Source: Saccoglossus kowalevskii
Lineage: Eukaryota > Hemichordata > Enteropneusta > Harrimaniidae
Length of the DNA stretch: 25,197 nucleotides
Assembly: GCF_000003605.2 (NCBI RefSeq)
Contig: NW_003156734.1
Location: 900,717 to 925,913, forward strand
Reading direction: 5' to 3'
The notes beneath the pieces were generated by a model. It was not told the origin of the DNA and made no database searches. It was given only the letters and a program-made list of their open reading frames with translations. Shown here piece by piece: positions 8,405-18,974 of the stretch. A program made the position numbers and the translations under genes. Each line of letters begins with the position of its first letter. The first letter of the stretch is position 1.

Positions 8405-10647
8405 CTGTGGAAAAAAAAAAAACGAGAACTAGTTGTAGAATTCTGCATGTAGAATTTGAAGATGCATTACGAACAAATAAAACCATTTCAGTAAGTTGTT
8501 TAAAACACCAAGAATTGCCTCAAATTCAAGGGTTCTGAAAGTGCTGACAAGACTGCTTTATCCATCACTGCTCGAGACACGCCACAGTTGTTCATCTGTT
8601 AGTGTGCAGTACTCATCAATAAACCAATACACTGGCACAATAAATTAACACAAGTAAAGAACAAGATCATTAATCAAATTAAATTTGCTAAACGGACAAG
8701 AAGTTTCTTCAACATTTTTTATTTTCCCTTGGTCAGGTCAGAGTAAATTCTTTAGGAATGATTAAGAAAATTTATAGTTAAACAGTGAACAGATATGAAT
8801 GTACTTAGGCTGACAGATTTGATTGTGACTGTCTTTGATTCAGACCAAAGTTGCACTTTGTTCCACACACTAGGCCATAGAAAGATTATAGTTTTTGACC
8901 AAACAAAATAATTAATTGACATTCAATTAGCTCAGGAAAAGCTTTAATTTGATGATATTCAACCTATGAGTGACATGGACGAAGTTAAAGTTGTACTCCA
9001 ACTGTGCAAATTTGAGGTACCATCCACTGACCTGCATATATCCATTTTAAAATTGTGGATGGTTAATTACAAGAGAAATTACCCCGGTAACTATTGAATA
9101 TAAATTTTAGTGGGCTAACATTGTAATTATGTACGTCCTGAAAGTAAAAAAACTAGTGGGTAAGTGAGCAAAGCCACGATAGCTATCATATTTTGAATAT
9201 CTGTTATTTTTACACTATTTTAAGTTGTTTGCTTGTTCTAGCAGCGATATTTCACGTATTTGCAAAGAAATGACTGCTGGGTAATTGAGGCAATATTATT
9301 TGTAATTCAATTTGACAACAAGGTCATTCAAAGAACATGCATTGCTTTTTACTTCAATAACAGAAATATTGCATGAAATAAAATCCAATTTACTTGCGGT
9401 TTGATGGGAATATTGAGCGAGTAAATGATCACAGGACAGCACTTTGTAGACTGAACAGGACTTGCTTTTAGCCATAAAAATACAGTGAATAGAAATGTCT
9501 ATTGACTGATCAATCTGGTTCATTATTTTTCTATAAATATCAATAACGCCTTCCAAGTGTTCTTGGTTTTTATTGCAATGCAGCCTGCAATGTTTGGTGA
9601 TTATCCTAACATTTTCCTAACAATAATGAATGACCCACTCCATTTGACGAGAAGTCAATTGCATGCAAGACGCACACCATGTTCAATCTAATAATGTTAA
9701 CATAAAACTGCTTAGGACTGTATTATTAGCTGGGTTTGAATTTTGCTTATTTCACCATTATATTTTGAAAGTACCATAGTTATCCTAGCCTCATTTCATT
9801 ACTGGAAAGCCTTGTCCCCAAGACAGACATACTTACAATGTTAACACGCTTAAATTAAAATTAAAATTCAGTGAATATTCAAATTTAACAATCGACTATT
9901 TTGTTCCCTTTACAATCCAGTCAATTAAAACCTAGTAAACATCCCTATAACATCAGCAGCTAAAATTAAACCAAGTATACCATTATCAATATGTGTTACA
10001 TGTTTATTCCTGGTAGATGCAACTTATTCTTGCTAAAGTCCAAATGTCAGCTCTACAATAGGAACACAAGCACATTATACAATGCTCTATAATGACATGG
10101 TCAGTAATTAAACATCACGTTTCATCAAATTAAAACACTTTTGTTTACTTCAGATGCGCTGCCCTATCAATAGACACTGAAATAGACCCATGTTCAATAT
10201 GGGTCCCATACAACATGTGCAAAATAAGTTTGTTTACACAAAATTAGAACACACAGTCAATGGCAATTTACTGTACTGAAGACAATCCAATTTGAGTAAA
10301 GATAATGTAAACAAACAAACAAATAAACAACTATCTTCATTCATCCCAAAGGAAATCAAATCAAATTATTCCTAAATGACATGTACACAATGTTTTACTG
10401 TCAATTCATTTGGGATTTCTTAAAAGAGGTCATTTAGAGAATAAATGCATGTTATATTATTGCTTCATCTGTTAAATATTCATGTAATAACATATCAATT
10501 GCATGAAAAAATTACACATTTCATTCAATAAATTAACACAATCCTGATCAGGATCAAGAGTGATGTGTATGATAATTAAGGAATATAAAAATCGCGCTGG
10601 TCTCAAGAAAAACAGCATTTTTATTTCCAACTTAATAGAGAGTTTAA

Positions 10648-11241
10648 GATTTGCGTACGTAACGGGAACGTAACGTGTTCTAATTTCGTTTGCGTTACGT
10701 TCTCGGGTGTCGGAAAACGATTAAGTACAATCGTCCACAACGAGAACGTAACTGAAACAGAACCATGTCAATCCATCTCTCATTTGGCAACCATCTATCC
10801 AATAAAATTTGTTATGTCATTTCACATCCGGAAACTGAATTAGTAGTTAGTTCCAAGACATTTGACAGAGCTCTTGCTATTTCCACCCACTCTGCTGAGG
10901 TCCTAGGCCTGTTTGCCGAATCCTCTTTCGGCAGATCAATGTCATGCGTTTTCAGTGGGTATAAATGTCAGCTAAAATGCATCCAATATTTCTTATTTCA
11001 TCATAAATATACAAAATCACTCCAATATAAAACGTTGTATCAATGTCAGTGAAAATTAATCAAAATTGACAGCGAGAAAAGCTCTCGGAAATCAACTACG
11101 AGTCAGTCACCTTTATCACGTTCAAAACGACTGCCGTACGACCAGGCAACCGATGACGTCATTAGTTCGCGCGGAGAACATGCACAAAGCAGGCACAAAG
11201 CAGTGACGTATCCGTTCTCGTTCCGTTCTCGTATGCGCATC
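10648..11241. mobile_element. 594-bp TTAA-flanked non-autonomous transposon
   Basis: TTAA flanks it at 10644-10647 and 11242-11245. The ends are inverted: GATTTGCGTACG on the left and, read inward from the right, GATGCGCATACG. Both continue into subterminal AACGNGAACG-type repeats. The interior is more GC-rich than its surroundings. A 95-codon reading frame in it (10765-11052) resembles no transposase I know. The likely class is Kolobok- or piggyBac-like. Confidence 0.7.
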
Positions 11242-12049
11242 TTAATGTCTCTAATATATGCAGGACATGCATTTTTCATACTGAATCATAGTGGAAACTA
11301 CACCCTGTACAATTCAGTTGTACTACAAGATCCTAGTTTGCTGACTCCAGTGTTCGTGTTCAGGTTCAACTGAGGTCTCCAATGCTGAATGTTTTTAATA
11401 TTTCAATTTTGTACTATGCAAAATAAAGCTACATCCAACATAATACCAGTCATCAATGTGGCACTGACTTACTATCATTACACAAGTTACTGAAATTGTT
11501 AGGGAATTTTAACCTTGCATTTCAGCATGAATAAACAAGGATATCATGGGGCATCAAAGGCAACTTGATGCCAACATGTTTGTCTGGGTGCCCTTTATAG
11601 AAATGAGCATTAAACTTAACTTTCTATATGTACATATAAATGTAAACATTGGGATAAACAATCCACAAACAAAATTATTAAATAAAACCCATGATGAATT
11701 AGGTCATTTCTTTAAAGGTAATAAAACCAATTACATTCTCATCATCTGAGTTATTTGTACACCACATGCAGTCTGACACTATAATTACATGTTACTCATA
11801 ACAGATGACTCAGAAACACAAATCTAATTGATAACACAATTCCAGATATTTTCAGTTGATTTTTCAATAATTTACTTCATTTAATATACAAGATGATTAA
11901 CTATCTCGGCCAAGATTTCAGCTTAATTATTCACACACTATTTTTTTTTGTATTATGTATTTTTTTTAAATTATTCATTTCTTATCAAGTATCACTAATG
12001 TAAACCATTTCATTTTGACTGCCAGAAATTTCACAAATTTAGGATTGTA

Positions 12050-12180
12050 GGACATTCATGAAGCCAAAATTTACCGAGACTTAGTGTTTTAGGAGGACAC
12101 AAGAGAAATTTTCACTAATACAAATAATCACAAAAAATTTGTTTCTTGGGAAATTATACTGGTTCACAGCATGTTTTTTT
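12050..12180. repeat. Dispersed repeat, second copy of the 6620-6806 family
   Basis: It shares 'aatcacaaaaaatttgt' and 'gaaattatactggttcacagca' with the first copy, diverged. Function and class are unknown. Confidence 0.4.
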
Positions 12181-12642
12181 TTAATAGACTAGTAGATTTA
12201 GCGACCCCAGTATACGTTTTGGAGTACAACATACTTTTAAATAAATAAAAATAGTTTAATTTCTAAGCTTAAAAAGCCAAGTATAGGAATTACATTAGAG
12301 CTTGTTTCTGTCACAATATTTGAAAAAACTTTGATTTATGGCCTGTATAAAGTTGGCAACTTGGGGTTAATTATTTCTGCCAGGTTTCTATCCTAGAACT
12401 TATATCAATCATGCTGCCATGATAGCAAAAGATGTGTTTATTCAACTTGTAAAATTCACTGATCCACTCCATACCCATACTCAGTGATCTGATACCACTT
12501 AAATATAGAAGACTCAGTATGGTACTTGCCATACCCTAAACACTTAACTGCTGAGATGCATAATCTGTAAGTTATTATTCTACTGTAGTGACCATCTGTT
12601 AAATTGTATCAAATTAGTGAAAAGTCAAAATTTTAAATAATG

Positions 12643-12869
12643 AAAGTACTGTAGAATACTGTGGAATACTTTATTTTCGCTGGAATTAATTTTCGCTGAA
12701 AAGGCTTTTTGGGCGTTTTGTATGGAATTTATTTTCACTGATTTTGTACGAGTATTATGTGAAATATAGAAAAAGTATATTCACTAGATTTTATTTTCAC
12801 GGAATCATCCCTTCAGCGAAAATAGCAAAAATAAATTCCAAGCGAAAATAAAGTATTCTACAGTACTTT
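12643..12869 (+). mobile_element. Complete 'TTTATTTTCGC' palindromic MITE (227 bp)
   Basis: Perfect 18-bp terminal inverted repeats, AAAGTACTGTAGAATACT at 12643-12660 and its complement at 12852-12869. Subterminal TTTATTTTCGC blocks are arranged as a long imperfect palindrome. This is the best reference copy of the family in the window. Confidence 0.85.
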
Positions 12870-13055
12870 TATTATTTCACTTGGAATTAATTTTAGCTAT
12901 TTTCGCTGAAAATAGAATCCAGCGAATATACAGTTTTTTCTATATTTTACATTCCACTTGTCAATTATCAGTGAAAATAAATTCAATACAAAATACCAAA
13001 AATGTCTTTTCCTCAAAAATTAATTCCAGCGAAAATAAAGTAATTTACAGTAAAA
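12866..13055 (-). mobile_element. Second MITE copy of the same family, inverted and abutting the first
   Basis: Its reverse complement starts TACTGTAAATTACTTTATTT and follows the 12643-12869 copy throughout. It ends in the same CTACAGTACTTT terminus shared with that copy, making a head-to-head pair. Confidence 0.75.
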
Positions 13056-15083
13056 ACCTTAAAAATTGATACTTGAAATGCATTTCAAACATCTCGCTTG
13101 TAGCATCATTATAAAATTAACAACAAACTAAAACCATGACAAATCTCAACCAAAACCTACATGTATACCGTCACTCTAACCCTAATTCCTCCTCTAACAG
13201 TGTCACTATTAAAGTCTGAAATATTGCACTCCATTCAACACCTAGTATTCAACACAAATTTCACATTTACAATTTATCTGTTGAATTATTACTAGAGCAA
13301 CGCATGTCGTAATAACATGACGAAGGGGGACCTATAACAATGTAAGCAATGTGTGTAAAAATACATTGTTTTTTACATGAAATTAGAACACACTTTGCAC
13401 AAATCATCACTAAGGGACAGATATTATTCTAAAACCGGATTCTTTCTCTACAGATGATACGTGTCAAGCTTGGAAAGGGATTGCAGACTTATGGACCATC
13501 ATTGTGCAATATCAATATCAATCTTTGTCTAAGGATGAACACAAACCTATTTACATTGCCAATCCCTTTCATATCCTAGGCGAAACCCAAACACAAAACA
13601 GTTTCTTTACATTATACACCCATCAATATATGACATTGTCACAAGAATTGTAATCAGTATCTAAATAATACCTAAGGGTTCTCAGCAGAAATCACAGTAT
13701 ACATTTAGTATATACTTTCAAAAAGAGTTGTTGACTTTTTAAATATTTTCTCCAACATTGAATCTACAAATTTCACAGCCATAACTAATTATTAGTAAGA
13801 TTTTGATGTGAAAGTCTTAAGAGCACTATTAATTTTACTATTCTTAAATTGGCTTAATACAGTATTTATTGACCAATAAATAATTATTGCATCTCAAGTT
13901 CATGAACTGCTTAGATTAAGAAATGCCTGAACATTTATGACATTCTCTGACAAAAAAAAAAAACACCAGATGATCCTGGCACACATCCAAAATGCTGATT
14001 GTTCTTGTTTAATGCAATGACCATAACACTACATATTTTCCCTCTTGAAACCCATTTCGATAATACTAATAATGTTACAATTCTAGAAAGACTTATCAAA
14101 AGCTTAGTGGATTCAAGCAAGTTTATCAGTGGTACGTCTACTTCAGCTTCTTCAATAGTGCTACAGCTAGCGGCAATGATTTGGTATCAATTTACTGTGA
14201 GAATTACACAGTAGTTCCTATTTAGTGTTTTTGTAATATTGTTTTCCTGATGGCGCTTTTGTGGAATTGTTTTTGTTTTTTGAATGACCTTTATATTGTC
14301 GTCTGTATAGAAACTAAAATAACTGACATACACTGTAGTTCAATCAAGGCCATGGGACTGAATCGAATCATGCAATCTTTTTCCGAGACGGAGGAATTTA
14401 CAGTGAAGAGAGACATTCTGTTAGTACGTTACACAAACGGCTATGGAACGCAGTCAGACCCAGGTCTTTTGCATTGGTCATCCTACGTCCATTTACACGT
14501 TGTTTTGTTCAAATTGTAGCACTACTAAAGTAATCATAGGCGTTGCAAACCAGGTGATTAACTAGAAACTGAGTTTCTGGGCCTCCACGATTGCAGTTGA
14601 TACTGGGACTACGCCATACTAAAAAACAAATCAGCTGCTTTCACCACACGACTACAGTCATCCCAAGATAACCATGAACAACGAGTTTTAATTTCGCGGA
14701 CGGAATACTTTCGGTTATAAACTCATTCAAACAATCTACATACAAATACGTAATGAGGCAGCCATTTTGAACTCACTTTCAGCCAGGTGCGTCAGTTCAC
14801 TTTCTAAGCTGCCATGCCAGTTCGGGAATGGGCCCGAGAGTGAATCATGACAATATCAGGAGAGTAGAAACCTCCGCACCGAACTGAGGGCTCACCGGTT
14901 AATATAATTAGGAAGCATGCATCAATTTTCAAGTACTTCATCCTCGTAAAGGTAACGTTGACATCGATCAAAGTCAACCTCCCGAAGAGGGGAACGCTCG
15001 CAGAAAGAAGGTAAAACATCGGATGAGAAACATGTCGTTGGGAATTCCAACCGTCAGATTACATGCTGCAAAATATTACTTAC

Positions 15084-15200
15084 CACGAGCATGAAGCATA
15101 CAGGAAATAATAAAATGGAAATATGAGAACAAGTCGATGTGTAAACAGACCTTCGCAAGCTGGGCTGGTGTCATCCACAGTGAAAGTGCAGCGCAGCCAC
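15084..15200 (-). other. Candidate 5' non-coding first exon of the contactin-like gene (only the donor end is defined)
   Basis: On the minus strand GCTCGTG|GTAAGTAAT at 15084/15083 is a full-consensus donor in the most CpG-rich part of the upstream region. It would pair with the acceptor at 8404/8405 across an intron of about 6.7 kb. Other GTAAGT sites on this strand (near 9830 and 11468) sit in AT-rich DNA without promoter-like context. The upper boundary (transcription start) cannot be seen; 15200 is a placeholder. The link is inferred from splice signals only. Confidence 0.35.
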
Positions 15201-15209
15201 GCCGTGTTT

Positions 15210-15240
15210 CCATAAAAGGAATGTACATACCCATAAAAGG
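15210..15240 (-). promoter_or_regulatory. Two identical CArG (SRF-type) boxes
   Basis: CCATAAAAGG occurs at 15210-15219 and again at 15231-15240. Each matches CC(A/T)6GG exactly, and the centres are 21 bp apart (two helical turns). A GCCACGCC KLF-like site lies beside them (about 15196-15203), and an ETS-like CAGGAAAT lies at about 15101-15108. They sit just upstream of the inferred first exon, so a role in serum-response-factor control is plausible but untested. Confidence 0.4.
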
Positions 15241-15558
15241 AGCGCCGCCTCGTGAATATTCAGATCTGAATTGCCGCGACGAAATACAAAAGAACTCAAT
15301 CACAATCAGTCTACGATATCAAATCACTAAACATGTCACTTCTATTATTAACGGAACGAAGAATTACATAAATCCTCCACCGATAATAATTCATGAACAC
15401 AATAACAAGCCTACAGAGACAGAACAAAAACTAATCTTTTACAAAGCGCCCTCGGGCTTTTCATCCACCATAGAGCTAAGAATATCTTTAGCTCCACGCA
15501 TCACCGTACCTAGAAGTATATTCGATGTATATTGAAAAGAGATAATGCTTATATAAAC

Positions 15559-15588
15559 CAAAGACACTAGAAAAATATAGTGTCTTTG
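15559..15588. repeat. Perfect 11-bp inverted repeat (hairpin)
   Basis: CAAAGACACTA (15559-15569) and TAGTGTCTTTG (15578-15588) flank an 8-nt A-rich loop, and both arms are bordered by TATAAACC. A minus-strand TATA-like TATATAAG lies at 15555-15548. Its role is unknown; it could be a transposon remnant or a cruciform. Confidence 0.7.
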
Positions 15589-15810
15589 TATAAACCGACA
15601 TACCCTGGCTGTTTATTTTATCCATATTACTAAAACAGTAGTAACCATGGCAGAACATTTGTTTATAAATGTTAGATGTAATTAAAGGGGTCGATGCATA
15701 ACTTCGAATGGTCCACACATTGTGGTATCACTCCTCTATCAAAGTAACAACCAACCTACCCCAGTGTGTGCCCTATGAAGCCCATTTTTTAATTCACATA
15801 CATACATACA

Positions 15811-16250
15811 TAAGTGCCCACATACTTCAGATTGAAGTTGGGCGATATCACAACATAGATATCTCAAATAGAACATGTCCTGTCTGTGACTCCAATGAAA
15901 TTGTAACCTGTACAAATTTGAAAGAGATGCTTTGTTTGAAAACGTAAACTTATCCGGTAATCTGAAAGCACTTCTCAATAACAAAAATTCTGAAACCATC
16001 CAAGCAATTGCCAAGTTTATCAGCGACTGTTTCACTAAAAGAGAGAATTTCATGAAAACCAATTTACCAGCTGCCTCAAAATAACACCAAAAAATATTTA
16101 TATAATAATATTTTCACAGTATTACTATTTATTTCTTTATTATTATTATTATTACTTATGTATTTTATTGTTCCTTATATCCTTATTGTATTCTAATCTA
16201 GATCCCAGAAGAGATACGATATCAATAAAAGTTGTTATATATACATTCTC
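15811..16250 (+). pseudogene. 3' fragment of a non-LTR retrotransposon (C-terminus of the reverse-transcriptase ORF plus 3' tail)
   Basis: Plus-strand translation gives ISAHILQIEVGRYHNIDISN followed by RTCPVCDSNEI. This is the conserved region after the reverse transcriptase in many invertebrate LINE ORF2 proteins, with the CPxC half of a CCHC-like finger. The expected following His/Cys segment (EDExHFxFxC) is missing, and the frame shifts by -1/+2 near 15920. Coding similarity then resumes (RDALFENVNL ... TIQAIAKFISDCFTKRENFM) and stops at a TAA at 16082-16084. AT-rich 3' sequence with AATAAAA (about 16225-16231) follows. It is 5'-truncated, internally deleted and certainly dead. The exact clade is not identified. 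Confidence 0.75.
16137..16154. repeat. (TTA)n microsatellite
   Basis: Six TTA trinucleotides in the 3' tail of the retrotransposon fragment. Confidence 0.85.
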
Positions 16251-16743
16251 ATCGATAGTGCATAATGTTAAATAGAACACGTATTCCGGAAATAATGACA
16301 TTATGTATCAAATACATTACAAGTATATATAATCACAGTTTCTATATCAGATGTACATATTTTGTTGTTGTTGCAAATCTTCGTGACACTTGCTGATACG
16401 AATTGTCTTGTTAACGCCACCAACGACAGAACAATGCACTCGGTGATCGGTGAGCGCCTCTAAGCACTGTTAATATGTGACTAGTGGACTAGCATGCGAT
16501 CAGACAATAATGACATGAAAGTTAACCATAAAAGTAAAATAACGATAAACAACAAATATGTGTGTGTAAATAGTCACTCCAAATTTAACACAGGCAGTCG
16601 ACACCTGTATAGCGACGACAATGGAGAGCATAGAGGGCGCTTTATATCATTCAAGAATGAGATGAGTGAAAATGACTTTGTGTCTATTTTACACCACCTG
16701 AGTAAATAAAGTCTGCTGTCAAGTTTACATCTCTATGAGGAAT

Positions 16744-16765
16744 TTATATATATATATATATATAT
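16744..16765. repeat. (TA)n microsatellite
   Basis: About 11 TA dinucleotides. Confidence 0.95.
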
Positions 16766-16814
16766 TATGTGTAATTTTAATAGGCTGTATGACACTTAAA
16801 ACATCTCTATGGCT

Positions 16815-16930
16815 ACTTAGACACATCTTCGCCAGCCAAGGACCATTTATAGTTCGGCCGAAGCCTCGTGGGCCGGTTATGAATAGCCGGCTTTAGCGAA
16901 ACCGTGCGATTCGGACGATGACTTAGACAC
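16815..16930. repeat. GC-rich islet between 10-bp direct repeats
   Basis: ACTTAGACAC occurs at 16815-16824 and 16921-16930. The 96 bp between them are clearly more GC-rich than the surroundings and contain GCCGG/CCGGC and TTCGGCCGAA palindromes. It may be a small insertion with a target duplication, but the class is unknown. Confidence 0.4.
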
Positions 16931-16943
16931 GAAGATAGTAATA

Positions 16944-17002
16944 TTGCTAATTAGAACACAGGTCTGTTAGTGTTATAATACTAACAGTATGTCCGTTAGC
17001 AA
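16944..17002. repeat. Nested palindrome
   Basis: Outer arms TTGCTAA (16944-16950) and TTAGCAA (16996-17002) enclose a perfect inner hairpin, CTGTTAGT (16964-16971) and ACTAACAG (16980-16987), with an 8-nt loop. Confidence 0.7.
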
Positions 17003-17689
17003 TTTTCACCTAGTTCTTACCAGTTGTATCGTTGATGTCTATGATTTTTATATTACACAGTAGTATTCATTGTTGTTCTTCAAAATGACAAGAGAAGGGA
17101 CACATACACATATTAAGCGTGCAACATGAGGGGTCATTTAACCAGCCATTAAACGCCATCATGTAAACACCAAAATACAACCAGCCTCAGTCCAGACAGA
17201 TAAACACAACACAAAAAATATTAGTCACAAATATAGTGGTTACCATGGATGAGAATATTCCATCTTTGTCACCTCATCATTATTACTAATGTATTACTGA
17301 CGAACCTTTCAGCGATGCCCACTGAGATGGTGTGCGCGGAAATGAACCTGGTACGGTGCGATGTAGACAGTGTATATTTATTATATACTAGTATATAGAT
17401 CGTTGTATAAGAGAAAGAGGTAAGGATTGCTAGGGTTGTTGAATCGCCCTGATTTACGGGCCTGAGTATTTTTAATACTGAATGACGGTCTGAATAACGA
17501 ATTCTGATTGGTTCCTCTATCACCTCTAGTTAAATGCCAGTGAAACATTGCCCGACGTCAGACATCCCGCTGCCTGTCTGGTAGATGTCCACTACTATGA
17601 ATGAACTCACCCAGAATTTTCCAAAATGTTGTACTCCGAGTCGATATAAGGATATTGACGTAACCAAACACTTCCGAAGAAAATTTGGG
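17003..17689. other. Unannotated AT-rich stretch
   Basis: No protein similarity, splice pattern or repeat structure could be recognised on either strand. Confidence 0.5.
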
Positions 17690-17890
17690 GGATACATTGC
17701 AAACACAATGAGACGAGTTTGTTGGCATGGTAGTGTGCGCAGTGGGTTGCAACGAGTACAGTGTGCAAAGGGACGAGATTACAGTGGGATGAGTTGATGA
17801 GGGAAGCAAAAGAAGTACTAATGGGCAAAGTGTTTGAAGGGACGTGCGTGCAATGGAATGAGTTAGTGGGAGAATACAATATGTTGCAAT
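17690..17890 (-). repeat. Decayed minisatellite, left part
   Basis: Diverged units such as 'gtgcaaagggacgag' and 'atgggcaaagtgtttgaaggg' align to the reverse complement of the 63-65-bp unit of the 23850-24770 array. About three worn units are present, ending at the transposon insertion. Confidence 0.65.
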
Positions 17891-18355
17891 CAGTCACTTG
17901 GGGGCTGAAAATCAATAAATACTAATTTTCAAAAAAAAAATCATCCGCTATACGTATACATCGTCCGCCTGCACGGTGTTGTTCCGTTCGGAATTCCTCC
18001 CTCTACAACCAGCGAGTATTTCCTTGATTTACCCAGAACTCTATGCGAATCCCCCTTGATTCTGGCTGCTGGCCATTTTCGATCATGAAATCGTCGGATA
18101 TCATCAGAAAACTCGCGATTTGTGCAGTTTTGAATAAAACCAAGTTAGCGATTATGAACAATGGTTATTAACATAACACCTGACCCCCTCTGCACTTTTT
18201 GTTTCGCATTTTAAGGTAAGAAATCGACATTTGAAAACGACAGGGTGTCGATTTACTAGGTGCCGTGTTTCCCAACTTGTTTATTTATATACGTATAGCG
18301 GATGATTTTTATTGAAAATTAGTATTTATTGATTTTCAGCCCCCAAGTGACTGTG
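17891..18355. mobile_element. 465-bp MITE with long TIRs, inserted in the decayed minisatellite
   Basis: Terminal inverted repeats of about 66-68 bp (17891-17958 and 18288-18353) start CAGTCACTTGGGGGCTGAAA and are almost identical, differing only in an A-rich run. GTTGCAAT lies directly before the left end (17883-17890) and 2 bp after the CAGTCAC-type right end (18356-18363), consistent with an 8-bp hAT-style duplication. However, TTGCAAT is also part of the target repeat. The interior is non-coding. Confidence 0.8.
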
Positions 18356-18515
18356 GTTGCAATGGGCGAAGTATGCAAAGGGACAAGTGTGGAATAGGTT
18401 GTGAACTTAGTTAAATTATTGGAGTGCGAGAGTGTAATAGTTTACAATGAAGAGTATGCGTAATTGGATCAGTTCATTGAAGTGGGAAAGCGTGCAATTG
18501 TATTTGCAACATGTA
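18356..18515 (-). repeat. Decayed minisatellite, right part
   Basis: It continues the 17690-17890 repeat after the transposon: 'agtatgcaaaggga' matches the 23850-24770 unit exactly in reverse complement. Looser matches follow ('ttggagtgc', 'ttggatcagttcattgaagtg'). Confidence 0.6.
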
Positions 18516-18581
18516 TACACACTTTAAATGGGGTCACTTTCAAGTTGACTCCAAACTTTGAAATGCTGCAAATTAGATTAA

Positions 18582-18974
18582 GGTTGAAGCCTACTCATAA
18601 TTTGTGAGAAAATTGGTCAGAAATCGCATACAATGTTCATTGGTTTCTACGTATAATGGAGCTATTGTTCCATGGTACAATAAAATAGCATTCTTTTGTG
18701 TATTACAATGACGTATTTCGACCACATAGACCACATTATTAATGAAAAACTACAAAAAGTACCCCATCGTTAACAATATATGATTTTTTCAGCGCATGTC
18801 ACCAACCCACAATTTAAGATACAATATCATCTCTGCTATTGTAACCTATGGTGAAATCAATTAGGCTAGTGACCCGCAACGTTTTTAAAGTCAATATCCC
18901 TATATTGCCCTGGAGTACAATTGATAGTAAAATGGTACATTTTGGGTATTTGCATTTATATGTAGGCTTCTACC
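18582..18974. mobile_element. 393-bp TTAA-flanked non-autonomous transposon
   Basis: TTAA lies at 18578-18581 and 18975-18978. The ends are inverted, GGTTGAAGCCTAC and, read inward from the right, GGTAGAAGCCTAC, with similarity continuing for several bases. No coding capacity. Its termini differ from those of the other two TTAA-flanked families here. Confidence 0.7.

Larger units (their letters stand above)
8405..15083 (-). other. Inferred 6.7-kb 5' UTR intron
   Basis: If the donor at 15084/15083 and the acceptor at 8404/8405 are joined, this is one intron. It contains transposon copies at 10648-11241 and 12643-13050 and a dispersed repeat at about 12050-12180. I see nothing I can name in 8410-10640, 11250-12040 and 13060-14640: AT-rich, no convincing exons, only short chance ORFs. 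Confidence 0.35.

Noticed and set aside
10765-11052. 95-codon ORF as a host gene
   Set aside because: It lies wholly inside a TTAA-flanked element and has no similarity I recognise and no matching reverse-strand structure.
15137-15535. 132-codon plus-strand ORF in the promoter-like region
   Set aside because: No domain and no coding-type conservation signal visible; it runs antisense over the inferred first exon and the CArG boxes.
15548-15555. Minus-strand TATATAAG as the TATA box of the contactin-like gene
   Set aside because: Such strings are frequent in this AT-rich DNA and it lies more than 450 bp from the donor; no start site evidence.
16494-16709. Short plus-strand ORF whose TAA overlaps AATAAA
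   Set aside because: 71 codons, no recognisable domain, no upstream exon with good splice sites; stop and poly(A) signal overlap is easily chance in AT-rich DNA.
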